Below, one piece after another: positions 23,753-32,122 of a DNA stretch of 47,185 nucleotides; the stretch's first letter is position 1; every line of letters begins with the position of its first letter. The stretch lies in contig CAMEXG010000001.1 of NCBI GenBank assembly GCA_945947045.1, positions 1 to 47,185 of the forward strand, written 5' to 3'. The notes beneath the pieces are model-generated. The model ran no database searches and had not been told where the DNA came from. It saw nothing but the letters and a program-made list of their open reading frames with translations. Source of the stretch: an uncultured Spirochaetales bacterium. GTDB lineage: Bacteria > Spirochaetota > Spirochaetia > Sphaerochaetales > Sphaerochaetaceae. Position numbers and translations under genes: made by a program.

Positions 23753-25381
23753 TTAATTCTGTTTTTCCCTTGCTCTTCTTACCATTTGGCCAAGCATCAT
23801 GCCACCCAATCCCTCTTCGTATCGTCTGAAGATTTCTTTTTTTACATCTTCATCCAAACCTCTTGTCATAGCCTCCACCTGGGCTCTTTTTATCCTATTG
23901 TCGACTTTCCTAGGTACAATATCACAAGTGGACTGATACCAATCCAACATATCAAGTTTCATCTTCATGATTTGGTCTTTGTAGAGAGGATTATCTATTT
24001 CATTCTTCTCCTCTTTTATATCTTTCTCCAAATCATAGAATTCATCTTTATTGTTAGCCCTCTTTATATACTTATACCTATGGTCTCTGATCATTGTACC
24101 CTTTATATGGGCTTCACCGTTGGTCTGGGAAATCTGCTTGGGCCAATAATCACTTTCTTCAGGAATACTTCCGCCTTTTCCACAGACCCCATGGTACTCG
24201 TCAGCCTGCCATTCATACTCCATTCTTCCACCTTCAGAGAAGACATATTTCCTATTCTCGATCTTCCTATCTTCAACAATAGGTCTGAGAGATATTCCGA
24301 ATTGATCATGATCAGGCTCTACGCCGACATAATCCATGACTGTCCTATAGAAATCCACTAGTTCTACTAGGCTATCGGAGATACCTGGATCCACTTTCTC
24401 ACCCTTTGGAGGTTTGATGAGCAAAGGCACTCTTACAAGACAGTCTTCGAATGTATTTTGGGATTTCTCAGGAAGAGAATAATCTCCACAGAAATCTCCA
24501 TGGTCAGATAGAACGACTATGAGAGTGTCATCATAGACACCTTTTTCCTTAAGACCGTCGCATAGTCTCTTAAACTGTGCATCGATTTTCATGCACATTC
24601 CAAGATACACAGCCCTCAGCTCGTCCCAGTCCTTTTCCTCCATCTGGTCGATTCCCATATGGGATCTCAGTTCTTCCTGCATTAAAGGCTTACCTTCACC
24701 CTTTGATGCCCTCTTTGGCAGTTTTTTTCTATCTATGGCTGAGAAATATGGCTTCTCAACTCCATAAGGGCAGTGAGGATAGAAAAGGCCAAGGAAAGCG
24801 ACCACAGGTTTTCCTCCATGGTCCTCCCCCATCATCTCTATGCATCTATCTACGTCGCTGTCATCGGAAGTATAATTAATACCTTCATTATTGACTGTCA
24901 GCTCTCCCAGATAGTGGGAATAGAAGAATTTATCGCCTTTTTTACCTCTTATATTTGATATAACAGGTTTATTATGATCAGTAGCCATTACTCTAGGATC
25001 TGTCTTCCCTGAGTGGATTTCATCAGCTTGTGATTCATACAACCCTGGAATCTGCCCCGCAACAAGATCGTTACGGTCATTCATCCAAACATAGTATCCT
25101 GCATTCTTTAATTCAGTGAACAGATTCGACTCATCCTCATGAAGAAGATGCTGCATAGTTCTATGTCCTTTGACATGAGGATACAAACCAGTAAAAAAAG
25201 AACAGCGAGATGGAACGCATACAGGGTTCTGGCAGTATGCATTTGAAAATGACACAGCCTCTTTCGATGCAAACTCATCAAGATTAGGAGTGATTGCAGC
25301 TGGATTTGCTCCCATATGATAAAGCGCATCCCACCTCATCTCATCTGGGTTAAATATTACAACATTCGGTCTTTTTTCCAT
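23753..25381 (-). CDS. Cys-type sulfatase, cytoplasmic (after GH3)
   Basis: Type I sulfatase with the formylglycine motif CVPSR, Cys55 counted from the chosen start. The N-terminal metal region is IFNPDEMRWD. The second metal block is IVVLSDHGDFCGDYSLPEKSQNTFEDCLVRVPLLIKPP. I start it at the ATG at 25381 (MEKRPNVV): GGAG, within the end of the GH3 gene, is well placed, and the open frame upstream of it overlaps GH3. That gives 542 residues. There is no signal peptide. It is the last gene of the operon beginning at 31476, two bases after GH3. The substrate is unknown. It is clearly different from the other two sulfatases in the window. Confidence 0.9.
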   Translation of the reverse strand: MEKRPNVVIFNPDEMRWDALYHMGANPAAITPNLDEFASKEAVSFSNAYCQNPVCVPSRCSFFTGLYPHVKGHRTMQHLLHEDESNLFTELKNAGYYVWMNDRNDLVAGQIPGLYESQADEIHSGKTDPRVMATDHNKPVISNIRGKKGDKFFYSHYLGELTVNNEGINYTSDDSDVDRCIEMMGEDHGGKPVVAFLGLFYPHCPYGVEKPYFSAIDRKKLPKRASKGEGKPLMQEELRSHMGIDQMEEKDWDELRAVYLGMCMKIDAQFKRLCDGLKEKGVYDDTLIVVLSDHGDFCGDYSLPEKSQNTFEDCLVRVPLLIKPPKGEKVDPGISDSLVELVDFYRTVMDYVGVEPDHDQFGISLRPIVEDRKIENRKYVFSEGGRMEYEWQADEYHGVCGKGGSIPEESDYWPKQISQTNGEAHIKGTMIRDHRYKYIKRANNKDEFYDLEKDIKEEKNEIDNPLYKDQIMKMKLDMLDWYQSTCDIVPRKVDNRIKRAQVEAMTRGLDEDVKKEIFRRYEEGLGGMMLGQMVRRAREKQN

Positions 25382-25383
25382 TT

Positions 25384-27801
25384 TTACTCCACGCTTACAG
25401 GACATGTATATACACGGTTATCTTTTACACACTTCTTTTCACCGATTATCTTTACCTCTCCAACTACACTATATGTTCCGGAAGACTGACCTACCATGAT
25501 ATTAAGAGTTCCAGGTTCAACTGCAAACTCCATGTTTTCATTATAGTAACCAAGCTGTCTCATTGAGAGATGGAAGGTTACTTTTTTAGTTTCACCCTTC
25601 TCCAATGTTATTCGCTTAAAGCCCTTAAGTTCCTGAACCGGTCTTGTAACGCACACGTTCTTTACTCTTGTATAAAGCTGTACAACTTCGTCTCCTTTAA
25701 CATTTCCTGTATTCTTCACTTCTACAGTAATGTCTACATCTCCATCAGCTTCAACTTCTTTTCTACTTAAAACCAAGTTGGATATGTCGAAAGTAGTGTA
25801 TGAGAGACCATATCCGAATGGATAAAGAGGCGAATCATCCGAGTCTACATAACCTCCCTTTAAAAGTCCTACAATTGGTTCTCTTACATAACCTGAACCC
25901 GAACGATGATTATAGAAAATAGGAATCTGTCCCTCATTTCTAGGAATTGAGAATGTCATCTTTCCTCCAGGGTTTACACTTCCATCCAATACATCTGCCA
26001 CTACTTTTCCTGCATATTGCCCCGGCATATATGCTTCAATAATTGCAGACGCATGCTCAGAAGCATAAGGAGTAGAGAATATCTGAGGTCCATACATTAT
26101 TACTACTACAGGCTTATTTGTAGCAATAAGGCTTTCAAGTAGTTCTTCCTGAACACCTGGAAGCGTTATTTTTGTCCTATCTATTCCCTCTCCTCCTGTT
26201 ACATTTACCCAACCGCAGTTTCCTCCGCAGGCAAATACGACAACATCATTTTCTTCCGCAGTTTTTATGGCAGAAGCGAAATGAGACTTGTCATCTCCCG
26301 TGATTTCGCAACCCTTTTCATAGGAGACGGAGAATCTTTCTGATAGGACTTCTTTCAAGCTTCTGGCATCAAGTCCTCTAAGGACACCGTCCATGTCACC
26401 AAGTTTTTTCAGTTCCTCTTCTGTATAGATGGCCATCATCTTGGCAAAAGGATTGTTGTCATTCTTCTTGTTATTGTCGGCAAGATCAGCCATACCTCCA
26501 ATGCCGACGTTCTCACCTCTGCTACCTGCCTCCATCATTTCAATATATGCAGGATATGTATATCCAGACACCGGATATCTAATGGAATCTGCATGAGGAC
26601 CAATGAGGGCTACCTTGACACCTTTCTTAAGAGGAAGAACTCCATCGTTTTTCAACAAAACGAGAGAATCTGCTGCGATTTTTTCTGAGAGATCATCTTT
26701 TTCCTTTGTTCTGAAGGTATCTTTTATACTACTTTCATCACAATAAGGGTTCTCAAATAGGCCGCACTTAAATTTTACATACAATACTCTTCTTACTGAT
26801 TCATTTATGCACTCTTCTGTGATAAATCCACTCTTAACATACTCTGGGAGTTGTCTGAAAGCTGCACCAACAGGAATCTCAGTATCAGTTCCTGCTTTTT
26901 TTGCAATTGCTCCGGCTTCTTTGTAACTAGATCCGATTTTATATACATTATATGTTCTGAGGACAGCAGCTCCATCGGAAGTGACGACTCCTTTAAAGCC
27001 CATCTCTTCTCTCAATAGCTTTCCTATGATTTCAGGGTTGTCAATTACTGGAAGGCCATCAATCTCACCATAGTTACACATTACAGCATCCAGATCTTCT
27101 TCCTTCATGGCTGTTTCAAAGGGAAGAGCGAAATCTTCATATAACTCTCTATGACCGCAACGGAAAATAGAAGTATTTAGACCACCTTGGGTGAATGCGT
27201 AACCTAAAAAGTGCTTGGCAATACAGCTGACTTTTTTACTCTGCATTCCTCCGATATATTCTTTTCCAAATTGGGATACTAAATATGGATCCTCTCCATA
27301 TGTTTCATATGTTCTACCCCATCTAGGATCTCTTGCCACATCGATTACAGGGCTCATAGCAGATGAGATTCCTACACTTCTTGATTCTTCGCCAATATAT
27401 TCAGCCATTTCTCTAGCTAATTCCGGTTCCCAAGTAGAACCTAGATTTATCTGGGAGGGATAAAGGGAGCCACCTTTTCCCGGATAACCACAGAGGTTTT
27501 CACTTTGTAAAGCAACAGGGATGCCTAGTCTTGTCTCTTCTACAAAATATCGCTGGACTTCATTTGCTATTTTTGCAATGTAATGTGGATCTGTAATTCC
27601 TGCTGTAGAGAACTGAGTGAATCTTCCGTGTCCGTTAGGAAACTGTTTCTTAAGTTCTTCTTTACTTACTTCACCATTGACTATGACGGTTGGAACAAGG
27701 TCTCCACAAAGCTGGGCCACCTTCTCCTCCAGTGTCATTTTTGAGAGCAAATCCTCTACTCTTTCCTTAATAGGCAAAGATGCATCCTTGTATTTGTCCA
27801 T
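25384..27801 (-). CDS. Glycoside hydrolase family 3 (beta-glucosidase/xylosidase type), cytoplasmic
   Basis: Retaining beta-glycosidase. The N-terminal TIM barrel holds the catalytic nucleophile Asp276 in GVVTSDGAAV and the substrate-binding KHF at 196-198. MSPVIDVARDPRWGRTYETYGEDP is the GH3 signature. The alpha/beta sandwich domain follows (ADSLVLLKNDGVLPLKKG), and the C-terminal fibronectin III-like domain ends the protein (VEVKNTGNVKGDEVVQLYTRV). At 805 residues it has the three-domain beta-glucosidase layout rather than the NagZ type. No signal peptide is present, so it should hydrolyse imported oligosaccharides inside the cell. It follows pgi by 42 bases with a strong AAGGAG. Confidence 0.94.
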   Translation of the reverse strand: MDKYKDASLPIKERVEDLLSKMTLEEKVAQLCGDLVPTVIVNGEVSKEELKKQFPNGHGRFTQFSTAGITDPHYIAKIANEVQRYFVEETRLGIPVALQSENLCGYPGKGGSLYPSQINLGSTWEPELAREMAEYIGEESRSVGISSAMSPVIDVARDPRWGRTYETYGEDPYLVSQFGKEYIGGMQSKKVSCIAKHFLGYAFTQGGLNTSIFRCGHRELYEDFALPFETAMKEEDLDAVMCNYGEIDGLPVIDNPEIIGKLLREEMGFKGVVTSDGAAVLRTYNVYKIGSSYKEAGAIAKKAGTDTEIPVGAAFRQLPEYVKSGFITEECINESVRRVLYVKFKCGLFENPYCDESSIKDTFRTKEKDDLSEKIAADSLVLLKNDGVLPLKKGVKVALIGPHADSIRYPVSGYTYPAYIEMMEAGSRGENVGIGGMADLADNNKKNDNNPFAKMMAIYTEEELKKLGDMDGVLRGLDARSLKEVLSERFSVSYEKGCEITGDDKSHFASAIKTAEENDVVVFACGGNCGWVNVTGGEGIDRTKITLPGVQEELLESLIATNKPVVVIMYGPQIFSTPYASEHASAIIEAYMPGQYAGKVVADVLDGSVNPGGKMTFSIPRNEGQIPIFYNHRSGSGYVREPIVGLLKGGYVDSDDSPLYPFGYGLSYTTFDISNLVLSRKEVEADGDVDITVEVKNTGNVKGDEVVQLYTRVKNVCVTRPVQELKGFKRITLEKGETKKVTFHLSMRQLGYYNENMEFAVEPGTLNIMVGQSSGTYSVVGEVKIIGEKKCVKDNRVYTCPVSVE

Positions 27802-27843
27802 ACATATCTCCTTTTTACTATCCTCTGTTTTTTTTCTGTTTGT

Positions 27844-29109
27844 TTATTTTCCTAAAAGCTTAAACATGTCCTTCTTATAGTCTTCAACACCATTCTGATC
27901 AAAAGGATTTACTCCTGTGATATTGCATGAAACATAGCAGGCCATCTGGAAGAAATAGAAAAGAGCGCCATAAGTCTCTTCATCGAAACGAGGAATCTCC
28001 AAAACAAGGCATGGGAATCTTCTTGAGTGAGCGGCAAGAGTTGCGTTAAATGCAGCTTTATTGATTTCCCAAAAATCTTTTCCATCAAGATATTTGAAGC
28101 CATCTTCCAATTCATCACTTGGAAGCGGACAAGTAGATTCTCTTTCCGTTACATTCAAAAACGTCTCGAAAAGCATTGGGGAACCATCCTGGACAAACTG
28201 TCCTAAAGAATGCAGATCCTCACTATATGAAGTATCCATCGGCAATAAGCCCTTATCTTCCTTTCCTTCACTTTCACCGAAAAGCTGTTTCCACCACTTT
28301 GCAAATCTAAAGAATCTGGGTTCGAAATAAGAAAGAAGTTCTACACTCTTCCCTTTTTCTTTTAGCATAGTGCGCATTGTGGCATATTCGAGGGCGACAT
28401 TTAATATTGAATGATCGCTTTTGAGTCTACTCTCCATATCTTTTGCACCCTTAACCATAGCTTTAATATCAAAACCTGCAACAGCAAGAGGGAAAAGACA
28501 GATGGGAGAGAGCGCCGTATATCTACCGCCAATATTCGAAGGGAAAGGAAGAAGTGTATAACCCTCCTTTTCAGCCATATTCCAGGAAGGCGTATTCTCT
28601 GTAAAAGTAACGATTACTCTTGAAGAGTAACTATCCCCATATCTTTTATCCAAGAAGTTCCTGATAACTCTGAAAGCAATACCAGGCTCCAATGTCTCAA
28701 AGTTTTTGGCGATACAATCCACATAGACGCTTTTCTTGTTCTCCAAAGATTTTAATACTTCGTTCATTGAATATGGGCTTATAGTATTTCCTGCCCATAT
28801 TATTTCAACATCATTCTTCCGTCCCAATGCCTCGTATACAGCTCTGGCTGCCTGGTTTGAACCGCCAATACCTATGACAACCAAGGCATCTGCATCTTTC
28901 CTTACTCTTAAGGCAGTCTCTTCATACTTTTCCAGCCATTCTTCTCCAGCCCAAAGAGATACATTGTGCCAACCGAGAGTATCTTTATACTTCTCCTCTC
29001 CTTTCAGAGCTCTATCTAGGGAAGGAAGGTTTCTTTCTAGTCTTGCTTTATATTCCTCTTTCCCGATTAATCCCGAATTATCTACATACTTAAAGTTTAT
29101 ATCCGTCAT
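27844..29109 (-). CDS. pgi: Glucose-6-phosphate isomerase
   Basis: Interconverts glucose 6-phosphate and fructose 6-phosphate. Family blocks are VIGIGGSNQAARAVYEAL (sugar phosphate binding), NIGGRYTALSPICLFPLAVAG, FGESEGKEDKGLLPMDTSYSEDLHSLGQFVQDG (the loop with the catalytic Glu), and the C-terminal GVNPFDQNGVEDYKKDMFKLL. At 421 residues it is of the compact bacterial type. The start overlaps the esterase stop as ATGA. Its place between an esterase and a glycosidase means it is induced with the polysaccharide genes rather than with housekeeping glycolysis. Confidence 0.95.
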   Translation of the reverse strand: MTDINFKYVDNSGLIGKEEYKARLERNLPSLDRALKGEEKYKDTLGWHNVSLWAGEEWLEKYEETALRVRKDADALVVIGIGGSNQAARAVYEALGRKNDVEIIWAGNTISPYSMNEVLKSLENKKSVYVDCIAKNFETLEPGIAFRVIRNFLDKRYGDSYSSRVIVTFTENTPSWNMAEKEGYTLLPFPSNIGGRYTALSPICLFPLAVAGFDIKAMVKGAKDMESRLKSDHSILNVALEYATMRTMLKEKGKSVELLSYFEPRFFRFAKWWKQLFGESEGKEDKGLLPMDTSYSEDLHSLGQFVQDGSPMLFETFLNVTERESTCPLPSDELEDGFKYLDGKDFWEINKAAFNATLAAHSRRFPCLVLEIPRFDEETYGALFYFFQMACYVSCNITGVNPFDQNGVEDYKKDMFKLLGK

Positions 29110-29993
29110 AGAGACGCTCCTTTTACTTGATAGTTTTCTTTGATTATTTCTATAACCTTAGCAACATACTTCTCATTTTCCGGAACATTGGAGTTTAAGA
29201 ATGCATGCCAAAGATCTTTATCGATAAAATAAGAATGTAGAATTCCATCCCTATTTAGTATTTCATCCAGCTTATCGCTATGATTTTTCAATATCTCTTT
29301 TTCTGATGCAAATAGCGCTACAAATGGAAACCCAAAATAGTCGCCCAGCACAGGATATGCATATGGATCATCACAATCCGCTGTGATGTAATACTCATAT
29401 TTCTCACCCGTTCTATAGTCCAGAATAGCATCATTATCTATTTGGTATTGCGTGGGCTCTATCCCTTCTCCAATATATGGAGAGGAAAGAATAAGGGAGG
29501 ACGGAAGATAAATACCATGGTCCCTGCACCATAGAGACAACGACAAAGCTATGGTTCCACCTGCGCTCGTTCCAATGATACTCGACTCTCCCGGATCGAC
29601 TCCCCATTCCAATAGTTTTCTCCAGACTTTTACACAATCCATAAAGGCTGCAGGATATGTATCCTCAGGTGCAAGTGAATAGTTGATTCCATAAATAGTC
29701 ATTCCTAGATTTCTTGCTATCTGAGTGCAAAGCCAATATCCATTCGAAGCATATCCGTTTTTAAAACCTCCACCATGAATATAAACAAGGGCGGAAGACG
29801 ATCTTGAATTGGGAAAAGTAATTTTTTCTGTTTCAACACCTTTTATATTAAGTAGAGTCTTCTCAGCATCTTCCGGAAGCTTAGAGGCTCTTTTTTTCTG
29901 ATTCTCCCTCATCTCTTCCAGAGTAGACTTACTCCTCAATTTCTTTATTTCCCTAAGTCTCTCTTCATATTTCTGTCCTATTTCTCCAAGCAT
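29106..29993 (-). CDS. Alpha/beta hydrolase, HSL-type (carbohydrate or acyl esterase)
   Basis: Serine hydrolase of the hormone-sensitive-lipase branch. The oxyanion-hole motif HGGG occurs in VYIHGGGFKNGYASNGYW, the nucleophile Ser in GTSAGG, and the likely catalytic His in DLWHAFLNS, with an Asp in the preceding DCDDPYAYP region or nearby. At 295 residues it is normal for the family. There is no signal peptide. Its operon position between a sulfatase and pgi suggests it removes acetyl or other acyl groups from imported sugars, which is an inference. It starts ten bases after the sulfatase stop. Confidence 0.85.
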   Translation of the reverse strand: MLGEIGQKYEERLREIKKLRSKSTLEEMRENQKKRASKLPEDAEKTLLNIKGVETEKITFPNSRSSSALVYIHGGGFKNGYASNGYWLCTQIARNLGMTIYGINYSLAPEDTYPAAFMDCVKVWRKLLEWGVDPGESSIIGTSAGGTIALSLSLWCRDHGIYLPSSLILSSPYIGEGIEPTQYQIDNDAILDYRTGEKYEYYITADCDDPYAYPVLGDYFGFPFVALFASEKEILKNHSDKLDEILNRDGILHSYFIDKDLWHAFLNSNVPENEKYVAKVIEIIKENYQVKGASL

Positions 29994-30003
29994 AAGACCA
30001 ACC

Positions 30004-31476
30004 TCAGACGCCTCTTTTGTTTCTACCGCTCTTCCATGGGTTTCTCACGTTTCTGTAGTTCATGGACTCATTACCCACTGTCTTCATCTTTTCAATAAAT
30101 GCAGCTTTGGCTTCTTCGATACGTTTGTCATAAGCCTCGGTATGATATTTCTCCAGGAGAGGATCCTTATATTTTTCCATATAAGAGTTTAGAATGCTTC
30201 TCATCTTCGCTATCTCTTCCTGATACTCAGGATCATCAATAAGATTACACAAAGCATCCGGATCCTTCTCAAAATCATAGAATTCTTCAGGGACTCTATA
30301 CTGGAAGAAGTCCACTCTTTCTTTTATTTCTTTATTCTCTTCCCCCGCCTTCACCATGGCATTAAAGGTAAGACCAGTCTGAGCCTCATTCTTAAAAACT
30401 TTCTCTCCATCGGACCATGCATTGAAGATATATCCATATCTCTTGTTTTGTACGCATCTCATAGGGTAAGAATTAAAAGCAGAAGTAAGGTTAAACTGTG
30501 TATATACATAACCATCTCTACTATCATCTTTCTTTCCTTCAAGAATACTAAGGTAACTCTTTCCGTCACACTTCATCTTATCTTCCAATCCACAAGCTTG
30601 GAGAACTGTAGGAGTAAAATCTACTCCACTTATTAGATCTGTATTATTTCTTGTTCCTGCAGCGATATGTCCAGGCCACTTGGCGATAAAAGGAGTCTTT
30701 GTAGAGTTCAAGTAACAGTTTGCCTTGGCAAATGGGAATGCCATACCATTATCAGACATGAAAATAACCAGTGTTTCGTCTTCGAGACCTGCTTCTTTCA
30801 ATGAATCCAATACTGCGCCCATAGACTGGTCTCCCCTATGGACTGAAGAATAATACTGTGCAAGTTCTTTTCTTACGTCTGGTAAATCAGGAAGGAATCC
30901 AGGCACCCATGCTTCTTCACTCTTATAGAATCTATCGGCATAGATATGGTAGCCATAGAATTTTTTAACTTCATCGTCGCTTCCTGCGAAAGGTCTATGT
31001 GGATCATGGGTATTAGCCATCAAGAAAAAAGGCTTTCCTGATTCTTTTGCCATTTCGAAGAACTCTTTGGACCTGGACCTATATAAATCAGGGCTTCTAC
31101 CGTAATTTGATTCAGGCTCCATCATTCTTGAGGCATAATCCCACGCAAATTTTTCCATTGGTACGGCATGCTTCAGTTTTCCGATAATTCCATTGAAGTA
31201 TCCATTTTCCTTAAGGGTCTCCGTGAGAGTAGGAATCTCGGAAGAAATGGGCATAAAACCAGGGGCACCGTTTTTATGAGGATATAATCCTGTCAGGAGA
31301 CACTCCCTCGAAGGCTGGCATACAGCGATAGTAACGTGGGCATTGTCAAAACATACACCTTCAGATGCAAGCTTGTCCAAGTTTGGTGTTATGTCATCTA
31401 CAGGGCATCCGAAACAACCGATAGAGTTGTAATTCAAATCATCCGCCATTAATAGAAGGATATTGGGTCTTGTCAT
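30004..31476 (-). CDS. Cys-type sulfatase, cytoplasmic (heparan N-sulfatase-like branch)
   Basis: Type I sulfatase with the formylglycine motif CQPSR, Cys53 in AVCQPSRECLLTGLYPHKNG. The metal-binding pair Asp12-Asp13 is in LLLMADDLNYNSIGCFG, and the second block is IFMSDNGMAFPFAKANCYLNSTKTPFIAKWPG. The CQPSR core with HKNG and the DPHRPF segment resemble sulfamidase (N-sulfoglucosamine sulfohydrolase) relatives, which would fit a hexosamine substrate, but I cannot separate this from other branches without alignment. No signal peptide is present. It leads a five-gene operon (sulfatase-esterase-pgi-GH3-sulfatase) and has AAGGAG before its start. Confidence 0.9.
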   Translation of the reverse strand: MTRPNILLLMADDLNYNSIGCFGCPVDDITPNLDKLASEGVCFDNAHVTIAVCQPSRECLLTGLYPHKNGAPGFMPISSEIPTLTETLKENGYFNGIIGKLKHAVPMEKFAWDYASRMMEPESNYGRSPDLYRSRSKEFFEMAKESGKPFFLMANTHDPHRPFAGSDDEVKKFYGYHIYADRFYKSEEAWVPGFLPDLPDVRKELAQYYSSVHRGDQSMGAVLDSLKEAGLEDETLVIFMSDNGMAFPFAKANCYLNSTKTPFIAKWPGHIAAGTRNNTDLISGVDFTPTVLQACGLEDKMKCDGKSYLSILEGKKDDSRDGYVYTQFNLTSAFNSYPMRCVQNKRYGYIFNAWSDGEKVFKNEAQTGLTFNAMVKAGEENKEIKERVDFFQYRVPEEFYDFEKDPDALCNLIDDPEYQEEIAKMRSILNSYMEKYKDPLLEKYHTEAYDKRIEEAKAAFIEKMKTVGNESMNYRNVRNPWKSGRNKRGV

Positions 31477-31501
31477 TTATGTCTCCTTTTACTAATCATT
31501 A

Positions 31502-31516
31502 ATTAAATGATTTAAT
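31502..31516 (-). promoter_or_regulatory. Operator: perfect 15-bp ROK-type palindrome at the sulfatase operon promoter
   Basis: On the minus strand this is ATTAAAT-C-ATTTAAT, a perfect 7-1-7 palindrome. It begins three bases after the -10 box, the same geometry as at the fba promoter, so a bound repressor would cover the start of transcription. Confidence 0.7.
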
Positions 31517-31519
31517 AAA

Positions 31520-31547
31520 AGCATAACCCATATATCTAGGTTTGCAA
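31520..31547 (-). promoter_or_regulatory. Promoter of the sulfatase-GH3 operon
   Basis: Minus-strand TTGCAA (31542-31547), a 16-base spacer and TATGCT (31520-31525). An A/T-rich tract lies just upstream and could act as an UP element. Confidence 0.6.
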
Positions 31548-31592
31548 GTCTTTTTTTTAAAATTTGTAAAAAATATTTATTTTAATAAAGAC
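31548..31592. repeat. A/T-rich imperfect inverted repeat
   Basis: The left arm begins GTCTTTTTTTTAAAAT (31548-31563) and the right arm is ATTTTAATAAAGAC (31579-31592). It could be the terminator of the ROK-membrane protein operon, an UP element for the sulfatase promoter, or only compositional. Confidence 0.35.
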
Positions 31593-31624
31593 ACATATCA
31601 TTTTATTACAGTCAAACAAAATAC

Positions 31625-32119
31625 TTAGATATCAAGCATACCGATGTTATATTTCTCCACCGGTTTTGAGTAGAACCATTGAAGATCCATCAATCGATCT
31701 TTAGTGAACTTCAGATAGATCTTGTCTTTTGGCGGCCACTTTAGCATCATGTCAAATCTTTTGTCGTCATCTAGTTTTTCCGGAGAAAAAATCAAATAAA
31801 GAGTTCCACATTTCTTCGTATTATTTCTGTTCAGTACCTTTGATCCTATTACATCTACTTCAGCAATTTCGTTCCAAGGAATATATCGCCTCCTGATGCC
31901 TAAGAACGAGAGAGAAACGCCAACCTTTTCCACTTTTACTACACTTCCATATCTAAATACGATTGCGAGGAAAGGAATTGAAATCAGAAGAAATACAAGA
32001 GCTGATATATATCTTGATATAGTGCAGAGGGTAATTGATATGGCAATAAGAAAGAGAAAGTATAATAAAGCGAACATGAACATCGTATCGTTTGCCAAGT
32101 ATTTCTTACCTTTTCCCAT
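31625..32119 (-). CDS. Small membrane protein with PH-like domain (unknown function)
   Basis: A 164-residue protein with two adjacent membrane spans at about residues 12-33 and 38-56, followed by a cytoplasmic domain of beta strands: VVKVEKVGVSLSFLGIRRRYIPWNEIAEVDVIGSK. The run from VEKVGVSLSF to IPWNEIAEV is typical of bacterial PH-like domains attached to membrane anchors. No catalytic motif is visible. It begins three bases after the stop of the ROK regulator and is co-transcribed with it, which may mean a link to sugar sensing or simply read-through. Confidence 0.6.
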   Translation of the reverse strand: MGKGKKYLANDTMFMFALLYFLFLIAISITLCTISRYISALVFLLISIPFLAIVFRYGSVVKVEKVGVSLSFLGIRRRYIPWNEIAEVDVIGSKVLNRNNTKKCGTLYLIFSPEKLDDDKRFDMMLKWPPKDKIYLKFTKDRLMDLQWFYSKPVEKYNIGMLDI

Positions 32120-32122
32120 ACA

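Noticed and set aside
25382..25405. Upstream ATG for the sulfatase ending at 23753
   Set aside because: It overlaps the GH3 coding end and lacks a ribosome binding site, whereas the ATG at 25381 has GGAG and begins the fold directly.
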